From: an uncultured Pseudodesulfovibrio sp. | Lineage (GTDB): Bacteria > Desulfobacterota > Desulfovibrionia > Desulfovibrionales > Desulfovibrionaceae | Assembly (NCBI RefSeq): GCF_963677845.1 | Contig: NZ_OY782498.1 | Span: 1,681,518-1,745,517 of the forward strand | DNA length: 64,000 nt | Direction of reading: 5' to 3' | Part shown: positions 8,899 through 16,680 of the stretch, piece by piece | Layout: every line of letters starts with the position of its first letter | How positions within the stretch are numbered: position 1 is the first letter of the stretch | The notes under the pieces: model-generated | The model's input: only the letters and a program-made list of their open reading frames with translations | Database searches by the model: none | What the model was told of the DNA's origin: nothing | Program-made: the position numbers and the translations under genes

Positions 8899-9886
8899 GC
8901 AATTCATCTTCACAAAATATTGCGACAAGCTGACCAAACTTGATATCCATTCTGCATCAGAACTGGCTGACGATTTTGATATTATCGCCTCTGGACTCAT
9001 TGACTCCATGAGCTTCCTTGCATTGCAATTAGAATTTGAAGCAACCCTCGGAAATGGAATGGATCTCAGTTTAGCTGGCGATGGTCCACTCAGTACCCTT
9101 GAAACCATGGCCTTCTGTATGGGTGGCGAAAAACACCAACATACAGTTACGATAAAAGAATGGGAAGAAGCGCTCAAAAATACGGGCATTACATCTGGGG
9201 ACATGCTTGTTATTCATTCCGGCCTTCAACATCTTGGTTCTTTCGAAAATGACCTTGATGGTTTTCTCCAAGGAATTTTCAACGTCATTGGCTCTCAAGG
9301 AACGATTATGGTTCCGGCTGGCAATATACCGGTATTCAAAAATGATGCTTTCGATAAACAAAACACTCCTGCCATTCCTAGCCTTGGTGTTTTCCCCGAA
9401 TTCGTCAGGACGCGTCCAGGTGCCACAAGAAATAACAATCCTCTTGATGGTGCATGTGCATTAGGAGCCAAAGCCGAAGATCTCATGAGTGGGGAAAATA
9501 CATACGCGTATGCAGACGACTCTCCATGGCAAAAGGCCATCGATCAAAATGCCAAACTCCTCTGTGCTGGTATTGACTTAAGTTACGCTTCTATTGTTCA
9601 CACGACAGAATTCCGAGAAAAAGTTCCCTATCGCAACACTCTTGAATTCAAGCACACGTATACTGACAATGGATTGACTGACACACGTTCTTATTATCTC
9701 TACGCGAGAAATCCAGAGACAACGCATTATGATTTTGGCAAACTAAAAGCATATCCGGCAATCATTGAAGACGTAAAAAAAGCGTCAGTCGGACATGGAA
9801 CAATCGAAGTATACAATACTCAAACGGTTATCAAAACAGCTATGGCCGCACTTCGACAAAATCCTGAAGCCTTTCTTGCTCAATAA
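8879..9886 (+). CDS. Acyl-carrier domain fused to AAC(3)-family N-acyltransferase
   Basis: A 335-residue fusion. Residues about 1-80 are a carrier protein with the phosphopantetheine attachment serine S43 in SGLIDSMSFL. Residues about 90-330 match the aminoglycoside N3-acetyltransferase fold, with DMLVIHSGLQHLG, GTIMVPAG, a GVFPEFVRTRPGA stretch and the active-site-like HTTEFREKVPYR (H241, E244). Normal AAC(3) enzymes take acetyl-CoA. Here the attached carrier suggests that the acyl donor is the phosphopantetheine-bound amino acid supplied by the preceding ligase, and that the acceptor is an amino group on a sugar. The start lies 20 bases inside the upstream gene, indicating coupling. A role in antibiotic resistance is unlikely in this setting. 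The acceptor is not known. Confidence 0.78.
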   Translation: MNVKDLKQFIFTKYCDKLTKLDIHSASELADDFDIIASGLIDSMSFLALQLEFEATLGNGMDLSLAGDGPLSTLETMAFCMGGEKHQHTVTIKEWEEALKNTGITSGDMLVIHSGLQHLGSFENDLDGFLQGIFNVIGSQGTIMVPAGNIPVFKNDAFDKQNTPAIPSLGVFPEFVRTRPGATRNNNPLDGACALGAKAEDLMSGENTYAYADDSPWQKAIDQNAKLLCAGIDLSYASIVHTTEFREKVPYRNTLEFKHTYTDNGLTDTRSYYLYARNPETTHYDFGKLKAYPAIIEDVKKASVGHGTIEVYNTQTVIKTAMAALRQNPEAFLAQ

Positions 9887-9930
9887 CATTAGCATCGCTA
9901 ACACTCTGACAAAACGGATTGATTGATATT

Positions 9931-11271
9931 ATGCTTTGTGCAATTCCCATGGAAATCGCAACTCGCGAACTTGACGGCATGCTTTATTTTGCCCTCAACC
10001 TTGCCTCTCGCGGCTATCCTGTGTTGTTGGGTGAAAGAATGGTTAATCAATACGTCAAATCAACGACTGCACCCATTTGTTACTTTGACAGTGATCAACA
10101 CCAACCGACGAATAAAAAGATTCTGGAGAATGGCGGAATTGTCTTCAACCTTAACGCTGAAGGCCTATCTCTCATTGGCAGTCCAGACCAATTGATCGAT
10201 AATTACACAAAAGTTGCCCCCTATACGACAAAGCTGTGCATGTGGGGAGAAGAACAGACACAACTCATTTCTTCCCACCTACCAGAGGATCAGCAAAGTA
10301 AGGTCATACCGACCGGATATCCTTCATTTGACTTGCTAAAAAAAGAATTCGTCCCCCTCTACAAAGACAAATCCATCACCGATGAATACGGTGAAAATTT
10401 CATTCTGATCAATACTAATTTTTATTTCTACAATCACAAAATGGGATTTAAAAATTATATCAAAATGTTAAGCAGTATGGATGAATGGAAATGCTATGGA
10501 GAGGAAGGTCTGCAAGACTATCTTGAAAATATAAATACTTACCAAAAAGACCTTCTCAATGAATTCAATAGCATGGTCAAACATATTGCAGAAGCACTCC
10601 CAGATCACACAATAATCATTCGCCCCCATCCTGTAGAAAACGCTACTGTTTACGAACAAGAATTTAGTACACTCAAAAATATCTTTGTCACAAACAAGGG
10701 GGGAGTCAGAAATTGGATTGCTTCTGCAAAAGCAGTCATTCACCATGATTGTACAACTGGAATAGAGGCCATGCTTCTTAGTATCCCAGTCATCCAATTT
10801 CGACCAATTTTTGATGAAAGCATAACGTCGCAGCTTTCAGGCAAAATTGGACACCAAACAGTGACCGCAGAAGAAGTTCTAAAGACTTTGAATAACTGTG
10901 ATTCAATAACAGAAAGCACCAGACAAACACAAACGATTAGCCCATATCTCCATACGATTCAAAATGATTCTGCTTCGATTCTTGCGGACCTCGTTCAAAC
11001 CAATTGTCCACATGACCACACCTGGCTTCCAGAACCATTGGGACTGTGGGGAGATATAAAATGCTGGCGAAAGCATTTAAGCAAACTCATCCGCGCTCAC
11101 CAACCTGGTCGCAATGGTCAAAAGGTTCGCTATGCTCTGGATAAATTCCCACGGCTTACACGCAGCATGGTTTTAAATAGAATGGCTGAAATTCAGAACA
11201 TCAGACCGAATCTTCCTCAGGTGGATGTAACTGAATTATGTCTCAATACATTCCTGATCCAACCAGCATAG
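9931..11271 (+). CDS. Surface carbohydrate biosynthesis protein (glycosyltransferase-like)
   Basis: About 446 residues. The N-terminal IPMEIATRELDGML segment matches a family annotated as surface carbohydrate biosynthesis protein (TIGR04396-like), related to CDP-glycerol and capsule glycosyltransferase folds. The C-terminal half has IIIRPHPVEN and VIHHDCTTGIEAM, the pattern of a nucleotide-sugar or polyol-phosphate transferase. I start at ATG 9931, which places the IPMEI strand near the N-terminus. A TTG at 9919, next to a CGGA, would add four residues. It follows the carrier-AAC(3) gene by 44 bases on the same strand. The donor and acceptor are unknown. A transferase that uses CMP-legionaminate or builds the linked glycan is plausible from context. 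Confidence 0.68.
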   Translation: MLCAIPMEIATRELDGMLYFALNLASRGYPVLLGERMVNQYVKSTTAPICYFDSDQHQPTNKKILENGGIVFNLNAEGLSLIGSPDQLIDNYTKVAPYTTKLCMWGEEQTQLISSHLPEDQQSKVIPTGYPSFDLLKKEFVPLYKDKSITDEYGENFILINTNFYFYNHKMGFKNYIKMLSSMDEWKCYGEEGLQDYLENINTYQKDLLNEFNSMVKHIAEALPDHTIIIRPHPVENATVYEQEFSTLKNIFVTNKGGVRNWIASAKAVIHHDCTTGIEAMLLSIPVIQFRPIFDESITSQLSGKIGHQTVTAEEVLKTLNNCDSITESTRQTQTISPYLHTIQNDSASILADLVQTNCPHDHTWLPEPLGLWGDIKCWRKHLSKLIRAHQPGRNGQKVRYALDKFPRLTRSMVLNRMAEIQNIRPNLPQVDVTELCLNTFLIQPA

Positions 11272-11292
11272 TATTTTCAGTCATCGTTAAAT

Positions 11293-12648
11293 CTAATTCC
11301 CAGTATTTCTAAAACGAAACTCGACAGGACCAGGTTTTCCGTAGCGAACCGGAATCCTGTAGACTGACGCATTAAAATTGTTATCATTGGTAGCTATGCC
11401 GATCGCCTCAAGGCGATCCAAAGGAATCGAATCAATATCAAATACAAAGCTCCAATGATTCCCTTCCTGTCTATCCAAATTTTCATGAAAACAACGTTGG
11501 TCTAATGTTTTAAAACAAAGCCAAGGCTGTGGGCCCCAAATATTTTTATCCGCTACAATGTCCAATCGGTTGCCTGTCCATTCGAATTCTAATTGAACAG
11601 GTGACTCTGTACTCAAACCACATACTGACCGGACTGCATCTACTGCGTTTGCATGACGAATTGAAATATCAGGATAATGCTTCTGAACTTTTCGAACAAG
11701 CTCCATGTATTGAGATATGGGAGCAGCCATCCGATTTTGATCATGGCTAGTCACTGAAAGAATCGTTGACTGTCCTGATTGTACTTGACGAAAGGCCTTG
11801 TGCACCTCGTCTTCTGTAATTGCTCTGATACGGGCATTGAGATTAAGGCAACGCGCAATGTAGCGTTTCATGCTTCCTGAGCGCTGATAATCATACCAAT
11901 CAGGATGATAAACGCCCCAATCTGAGGATGCTCTCCGCCAATCTCCAAAACGTCCACCGCAGACATCTTTCTGCATGGCATCTTCAGAACTCTCCGGCAT
12001 TCCCTGATTACCATAGTCAACAGGAATCCACATTTCCAAAAACAAATTGATATCAGGTCTTTCACAATGCAGGCCTGGACGAAATGCAGCAGGGAAATCA
12101 AGAAAATCTATTATCCGCCGACTAATTGATTCAATATGATACGAAGTGAAGCTATAATTACATGAAGCCCTGTTGGCCTCATAAGAAAACGGTACAGGAT
12201 GAAAGTGCCAATACAAAGCATCATTTTTAGGTTTATACTCTTTAAATAATTCTTTGTAATGTTCGTATACGGAATGAAATCCCAAAGCTCGTTGTCGAGG
12301 ATTGACTGTAAATCCTACATGATCCATGACAAACCAAGAAAAAACGTACCCATTACCATGATCATCTGCGTGACTCATGCGCCAGTCGTCTGACATCAAC
12401 AATTGAAGCATTTCATCCACTTCAGTCCAAGTCGAATTATACCCAAGTCGCTCGTCAGAAACAAAGTCAACCACTTTGTCCTTCAACTCAGTAGGTATAT
12501 CTTTTCCAGCTTTCAACCGAATCAATTGGCTTCGTGAAGGTTCATACTCCAAGCCAAAAGTACTTTTTACACGTTCAAAAGTAGCTGAAATGGATTCGTA
12601 AAGAGGACCTTCCGTATCGACACAATGAACAAGGATAAGTTCTTTCAT
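11293..12648 (-). CDS. Uncharacterised protein, possible polysaccharide-deacetylase-like fold
   Basis: 451 residues, convergent with the glycan genes. I do not recognise a named family with certainty. It opens with LILVHCVDTEGPL, like the first metal-binding strand of NodB-type deacetylases. It has LYWHFHPVPFS near residue 147, FRPGLHCERPD near 193, and a late SVTSHDQNRM segment, all rich in His and Asp and placed as metal ligands could be. The C-terminal 100 residues look like a beta-rich appended domain. No signal peptide is seen, so it is probably cytoplasmic. Its position suggests modification of the same surface sugar, for example removing an N-acyl group. This is inference only. Confidence 0.5.
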   Translation of the reverse strand: MKELILVHCVDTEGPLYESISATFERVKSTFGLEYEPSRSQLIRLKAGKDIPTELKDKVVDFVSDERLGYNSTWTEVDEMLQLLMSDDWRMSHADDHGNGYVFSWFVMDHVGFTVNPRQRALGFHSVYEHYKELFKEYKPKNDALYWHFHPVPFSYEANRASCNYSFTSYHIESISRRIIDFLDFPAAFRPGLHCERPDINLFLEMWIPVDYGNQGMPESSEDAMQKDVCGGRFGDWRRASSDWGVYHPDWYDYQRSGSMKRYIARCLNLNARIRAITEDEVHKAFRQVQSGQSTILSVTSHDQNRMAAPISQYMELVRKVQKHYPDISIRHANAVDAVRSVCGLSTESPVQLEFEWTGNRLDIVADKNIWGPQPWLCFKTLDQRCFHENLDRQEGNHWSFVFDIDSIPLDRLEAIGIATNDNNFNASVYRIPVRYGKPGPVEFRFRNTGN

Positions 12649-12669
12649 AGCATACCACTAAAACAAATT

Positions 12670-12694
12670 GGATGCCCTCAAAATGAGAGCATCC
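12670..12694 (-). terminator. Probable rho-independent terminator for the methyltransferase
   Basis: On the minus strand GGATGC-T-CTC pairs with GAG-G-GCATCC around a five-base ATTTT loop, then AATTTGTTTT. It lies just downstream of the methyltransferase stop and ahead of the deacetylase-like gene, so those two minus-strand genes may be separate transcripts. Confidence 0.55.
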
Positions 12695-12756
12695 ACTCGC
12701 TTTGATTACATATTGTCAGCATTAAATAATACAAAATGAAACTACTTTTCAAAAGG

Positions 12757-13419
12757 CTAACTTTTTTTCTTACAATGAACAATCCAGTCAGATTGTTTTA
12801 TGGTCCGATAGTGAAAAGAATGAGTTTGCTCTTGAACATCCTCAATATCGAACAAACTAAACTGATTCTCAATTTCTGCATAATCAAAAAAGTATACCGT
12901 TCCCAAACCATGAAAACACCCTATTGGTATTTCTGTATATACATAATCATCAACTTTTTTACCAAAGCCAAATCCTGTACATGATATTTGTGGCATTATT
13001 GAATAGAATTTACCTTCTGGCTTCAAAACTCTATCAACTTCTTTCAATGTTGCCATATGAACTTGTTTATTATTACTACACAGGGCGTAGCCATCAATCA
13101 CTGCATCAAAAAAACCGTCTTCATATGGTAAATTCTGAAAATCACCTACAGTGAATTCTCCTTTCAAGCCATTACGCTTAAAACGTTCTTCAGCTCGCTT
13201 GACAGCAACTGCGGATCCATCAATGCCATATCCATTGAAACCTTCTCTGCCCAAATACCATGAAATTGCGCCGCTTCCACAGCCAATATCTAAAATTCGC
13301 ACAGAACGCCGATCTTCAACCCCGTAATAATTACGAGCTACAAAGCGAATAACGCTCTCACTAGGATATTTACCCCATTCTTTTGCAGAATATATTTCAT
13401 CCCAAATCTTTTCCCACAC
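12757..13419 (-). CDS. Class I SAM-dependent methyltransferase
   Basis: 220 residues. Motif I of class I methyltransferases is clear (ILDIGCGSGAISWYL, about residues 43-57), followed by GYGIDGSAVAV (motif II acid) and FDAVIDGYALC (motif IV region). The protein resembles small cytoplasmic methyltransferases of the UbiE/Methyltransf_11 group found in glycan loci. The start is GTG 13419, with GAGGTAGG a few bases upstream. Together with the legionaminic genes it could O- or N-methylate a sugar, but the substrate cannot be read from the sequence. Low-G+C codon use matches the neighbouring accessory genes rather than the leg operon. Confidence 0.72.
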   Translation of the reverse strand: MWEKIWDEIYSAKEWGKYPSESVIRFVARNYYGVEDRRSVRILDIGCGSGAISWYLGREGFNGYGIDGSAVAVKRAEERFKRNGLKGEFTVGDFQNLPYEDGFFDAVIDGYALCSNNKQVHMATLKEVDRVLKPEGKFYSIMPQISCTGFGFGKKVDDYVYTEIPIGCFHGLGTVYFFDYAEIENQFSLFDIEDVQEQTHSFHYRTIKQSDWIVHCKKKS

Positions 13420-13529
13420 AGGAACCTACCTCGTTACTACTAAAATTAAAAACTACTTGTGGTCATTCATATAAACAAACATAGAAAACAGCCATCTTTT
13501 TCACGGAGAAAGGCCATTTCGTAAAGAGC

Positions 13530-13733
13530 CTATTTTTCCTCGTCCTTCTTGTCATCTTGACGATTCTTGAAGGTAATGGCGGCAAGGCAGCCTGCGAGTC
13601 CGCCAAGGACGACAGCTTTGCCGGGGGGCATCATATCGGTGAGGCTGAACAGGTAGCCAATGGCAGCACCAGCGATAATTCCCTTGGCAAGGGCATCTAT
13701 CCATCTCATGAAATCTCTGGAATCGTCGTCCAT
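13530..13733 (-). CDS. Small hydrophobic protein of unknown function
   Basis: 67 residues. The middle is hydrophobic and Gly/Ala-rich (GIIAGAAIGYLFSL and AVVLGGLAGCLAAITF), enough for two short membrane segments separated by MMPPGK, with a charged tail ending KKDEEK. It is a plausible two-pass inner-membrane protein. It stands alone between the glycan locus and the divergent feo operon. Codon use and the charged termini support a real gene. No family is recognised. Confidence 0.55.
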   Translation of the reverse strand: MDDDSRDFMRWIDALAKGIIAGAAIGYLFSLTDMMPPGKAVVLGGLAGCLAAITFKNRQDDKKDEEK

Positions 13734-13888
13734 GACCTAAACTCCGTATATAAGCTGTTATGATAGTGCGACAAACTGTTTTAATGCCTCAACCCAAGAC
13801 AGTCATCTCAGCACAAAACAGCATTGAACACAAGTAACCCAAGAAGACATCATTCCGATAAGGTATGAAATAATTCCAAAGAACACTT

Positions 13889-13907
13889 GACACTGATTCT
13901 CAACATC
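13889..13907. promoter_or_regulatory. Candidate Fur operator upstream of the feo operon
   Basis: A 19-base site that matches the classic Fur 19-mer at 13 positions by eye. It overlaps a TTGACA (13887-13892) that could be the -35 of the feo promoter, with a weak TACATC 17 bases on. Iron repression by Fur is usual for feo operons. This site is predicted only. Confidence 0.4.
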
Positions 13908-13962
13908 ACTACATCTCTCATGTCCGACCTGAAACTCAGGTCAAAACTTTGAGGGGATTAAA

Positions 13963-14145
13963 ATGATCGACACCATACTTGTAGTTTGCATTGTCTCTAT
14001 TGCTGGGATATTCGTTGCCCGCAAGCTCTTCAAGCAATTCACGTCAAAACAACCTTCTTGCAACTGTACAGGTTGCGGACATTCCGGTTCATGCGCTGGC
14101 ATTCAGGACAGTCCGAACAATGACAGTTGCCCAGGTTCGCGATAA
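13963..14145 (+). CDS. FeoB-associated Cys-rich membrane protein
   Basis: 60 residues. One N-terminal membrane segment (about residues 4-22) is followed by a short basic linker and a cysteine-rich tail (CNCTGCGHSGSCAG, then a late Cys). This matches the small FeoB-associated Cys-rich proteins commonly encoded beside feoAB. Such proteins are thought to help ferrous iron uptake, possibly by binding metal at the membrane. The start ATG is preceded by GAGGGG. It is the first gene after the predicted iron-responsive promoter, 58 bases ahead of feoA. Confidence 0.75.
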   Translation: MIDTILVVCIVSIAGIFVARKLFKQFTSKQPSCNCTGCGHSGSCAGIQDSPNNDSCPGSR

Positions 14146-14161
14146 TTTTTTTTGCTCCATC

Positions 14162-14180
14162 GTTGATATTTATTATCAAC
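14162..14180. promoter_or_regulatory. Second candidate Fur operator just upstream of feoA
   Basis: A 19-base palindrome of 9-1-9 layout (GTTGATATT, T, ATTATCAAC) in which eight of nine positions pair. This is the geometry of a Fur box. It lies 23 bases before the feoA start, between the Cys-rich gene and feoA, and could give feoAB its own iron control. Confidence 0.45.
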
Positions 14181-14203
14181 CAGAACATTTCAAGGAATAC
14201 ATA

Positions 14204-14446
14204 ATGTCTCAAGATTTTTGTTTAAGAAAAGCCAAGGTCAATCAGAAACTCAAAATTAAAACCGTTGCCGCTGAGGGAGAACTTGGTCGACGAATTCGAG
14301 ACATGGGTCTCATCTCTGGCACAGAAGTTCATGTTATCGGCAAGGCACCACTCAAAGACCCTGTTGCCCTACGACTCAAAGACTTCACACTCACCTTGCG
14401 CAACAGCGAAGCAGATCACATCACCGTCACCCTGTTGGAGGATTAA
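14204..14446 (+). CDS. feoA: Ferrous iron transport protein A
   Basis: 80 residues with the SH3-like FeoA core: GRRIRDMGLISGTEVHVIGKAP at residues about 27-48, then LKDFTLTLRNSEADHI. FeoA is a small cytoplasmic partner that supports FeoB-mediated Fe2+ uptake. The start ATG 14204 is preceded by CAAGGAA. An upstream in-frame extension is possible but would run through the candidate operator. The stop is three bases before feoB, whose GGAGGA lies in the last feoA codons, so the two are co-translated. Confidence 0.9.
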   Translation: MSQDFCLRKAKVNQKLKIKTVAAEGELGRRIRDMGLISGTEVHVIGKAPLKDPVALRLKDFTLTLRNSEADHITVTLLED

Positions 14447-14449
14447 GCG

Positions 14450-16585
14450 ATGGCAGAGTATACCATTGGCATCGCAGGCAATCCCAACTGCGGCAAAACC
14501 ACTATGTTCAACTCCCTGACCGGAGCACGGCAACACGTTGCCAACTGGCCCGGTGTTACCGTTGAAAAAAAGATCGGCCACATCCAAACCAACGGCGACT
14601 CCATTGTCATGGTGGACCTGCCGGGCACCTACTCTTTGACTGCATACACACAAGAAGAACTGGTTGCCCGTAATTTCCTCGTAGATGAACGGCCGGAAGT
14701 CGTCATCGACATCATGAATGCCGATGCTCTTGAACGAAACCTCTATCTGGCTGTCCAAATTATGGAGTTGGGTGTTCCGCTTGTACTCGGCCTCAACATG
14801 ATGGATGAAGTTCGCAGCAGCGGTAAACAAATCGACAGTGAACGACTTTCCAAACTCTCAGGTTGTGCTGTGGTGGAAACTGTAGCCAGAAACGATCAAG
14901 GCACACAGGATCTTCTGAAAGCGACTCTGGAACTTGCCAAAGAGCAAAATGGTGCATGGAAACCTTTGAACATTTCCTACGGGCCAGATCTTGACCCTGT
15001 TTTAGATGACATGGTCAAACTTATCGAAGCTGAAAACTTTCTTACCGAAAAAGTTCCAGCCCGTTGGACCGGCATCAAATACCTTGAACGCGACGAAGAT
15101 GTGGTCGTCAAAGGACGAATGATCAACACGGCCCTGTCCGACAAACTCGAAGCCATGGCTCGTGAGGTTGCCGACCACACAGAAAAGACTCTCAAAGCCA
15201 GACCGGATGCACTCATCGCCGACCATCGCTACGGATTCATCGCAGGCATGATCAAGGACGTCGTATCCTACCCAGTGCTTGACGAAGATCGCATCAGCCG
15301 TTCAGATCAAATGGACAAGGTACTCACCCACCGCTTCCTTGGTCCGGCTATCATGCTCGGCATCGTTTATCTCATTTATAAGATAACATTCACTGTGGGA
15401 GAAATTCCCATGGGTTGGCTGGAAATGCTTTTCGGATGGATGGGCGACACTGCATACAACGCCTTACCTGATGGGCACCTTCGCTCTCTGGTTGTTTCCG
15501 GCATTATTGATGGTGTCGGAGGCGTCCTCGGATTCGTCCCGCTCATCATGTTCATGTTCCTGATGATTTCAGCATTAGAAGATTCTGGCTACATCGCCCG
15601 TATGGCATACATGCTTGACCGCATCTTCAAGATCTTCGGACTCCATGGCACGTCAGTATTGCCCTTCATCGTTTCCGGAGGCATTGCTGGTGGTTGTGCC
15701 GTTCCCGGCGTCATGGCCGCCCGCACACTGAGAAGCCCAAAAGAAAAACTCGCCACGTTGTTCGTCGCTCCTTATATGACCTGCGGAGCCAAAGTCCCTG
15801 TTTTCCTCATGCTGACCGCTGCCTTTTTCCCGCACAATGCTGCCACGGTCATGCTCATGATCACCCTGTGCGCTTGGGTAATGGCCCTTATCGTGGCCCG
15901 TGCTCTGCGCTCGACCGTCATCAAGGGAGCTTCCACGCCATTCGTCATGGAACTGCCCCCCTATCGCATGCCCACAATGCGTGGAGTACTTATCCACACC
16001 TGGGAACGCACATGGGAATATGCCAAAAAAGCGGGAACAGTCATTCTCGGCATTTCCATTCTATTGTGGGCCATGATGACTTTCCCACAACTGCCGGAAG
16101 AACGCCTCGCCCACTATGAATCTATGCGCTCGACCGCTCAAACCGAAGAAGCCATTGTACAGATAGACAACACTGAATCCGAAGAAGCTATCCGACACAC
16201 CTATGCAGGACGTATCGGCACAGCTCTGGAACCCATTTCAAAACTGGCCGGATTCAATTGGCGTGTAAACATTGCTCTGACCGGCGGCTTTGCAGCCAAG
16301 GAAGTCATTGTGTCAACTCTGGGAACTGCATATTCACTCGGCGAAGTTGATGCTGAAGAAGCTCAACCTCTGTCTGACAGACTCGTAGCAGACCCTCTGT
16401 TCACAAAAGCCTCAGCCCTCGCTCTTATCATCTTCACCATGCTCTATGCCCCCTGCTTCGTGACAGTCGTCACCATGGCGCGGGAATCAAGTTGGAAATG
16501 GGCGGCCTTCAGCGTTGTAGGCTCGACAACACTTGCATTCGGCATGGCGGTCGCCGTTTATCAAATTGCCAAAACGATTCTCTAA
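14450..16585 (+). CDS. feoB: Ferrous iron transporter FeoB
   Basis: A 711-residue inner-membrane Fe2+ transporter. The N-terminal G domain has the P-loop GNPNCGKTT (residues 8-16), the switch region NWPGVTVEKK, DLPGTYSL and a G4-like LNMMDE. A GDI-like helical linker follows to about residue 280. Two Gate domains and the FeoB core make up the rest, with conserved CGAKVPVF and APCFVTVVTMARE. Length is normal for the family. It follows feoA directly and ends before a strong terminator. Expression is probably iron-responsive through the upstream palindromes. Confidence 0.96.
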   Translation: MAEYTIGIAGNPNCGKTTMFNSLTGARQHVANWPGVTVEKKIGHIQTNGDSIVMVDLPGTYSLTAYTQEELVARNFLVDERPEVVIDIMNADALERNLYLAVQIMELGVPLVLGLNMMDEVRSSGKQIDSERLSKLSGCAVVETVARNDQGTQDLLKATLELAKEQNGAWKPLNISYGPDLDPVLDDMVKLIEAENFLTEKVPARWTGIKYLERDEDVVVKGRMINTALSDKLEAMAREVADHTEKTLKARPDALIADHRYGFIAGMIKDVVSYPVLDEDRISRSDQMDKVLTHRFLGPAIMLGIVYLIYKITFTVGEIPMGWLEMLFGWMGDTAYNALPDGHLRSLVVSGIIDGVGGVLGFVPLIMFMFLMISALEDSGYIARMAYMLDRIFKIFGLHGTSVLPFIVSGGIAGGCAVPGVMAARTLRSPKEKLATLFVAPYMTCGAKVPVFLMLTAAFFPHNAATVMLMITLCAWVMALIVARALRSTVIKGASTPFVMELPPYRMPTMRGVLIHTWERTWEYAKKAGTVILGISILLWAMMTFPQLPEERLAHYESMRSTAQTEEAIVQIDNTESEEAIRHTYAGRIGTALEPISKLAGFNWRVNIALTGGFAAKEVIVSTLGTAYSLGEVDAEEAQPLSDRLVADPLFTKASALALIIFTMLYAPCFVTVVTMARESSWKWAAFSVVGSTTLAFGMAVAVYQIAKTIL

Positions 16586-16610
16586 CATCCTGAACCTATA
16601 AAACATTCAA

Positions 16611-16640
16611 GGGAGCCTTTCGGGGCTCCCTTTTCTTTTA
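16611..16640 (+). terminator. Rho-independent terminator after feoB
   Basis: GGGAGCC pairs with GGCTCCC around a short TTTCG-type loop, followed by TTTTCTTTTA. It separates feoB from the next gene, which has its own Shine-Dalgarno sequence. Confidence 0.85.
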
Positions 16641-16680
16641 ATAAAAGATACTCTATGGTCGCTCCGATTAAAGGAGCATC

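Noticed and set aside
8879..9886. Possible aminoglycoside resistance gene (AAC(3) fold).
   Set aside because: The fused carrier domain, the coupled adenylating enzyme and the glycan locus point to sugar modification rather than antibiotic resistance.
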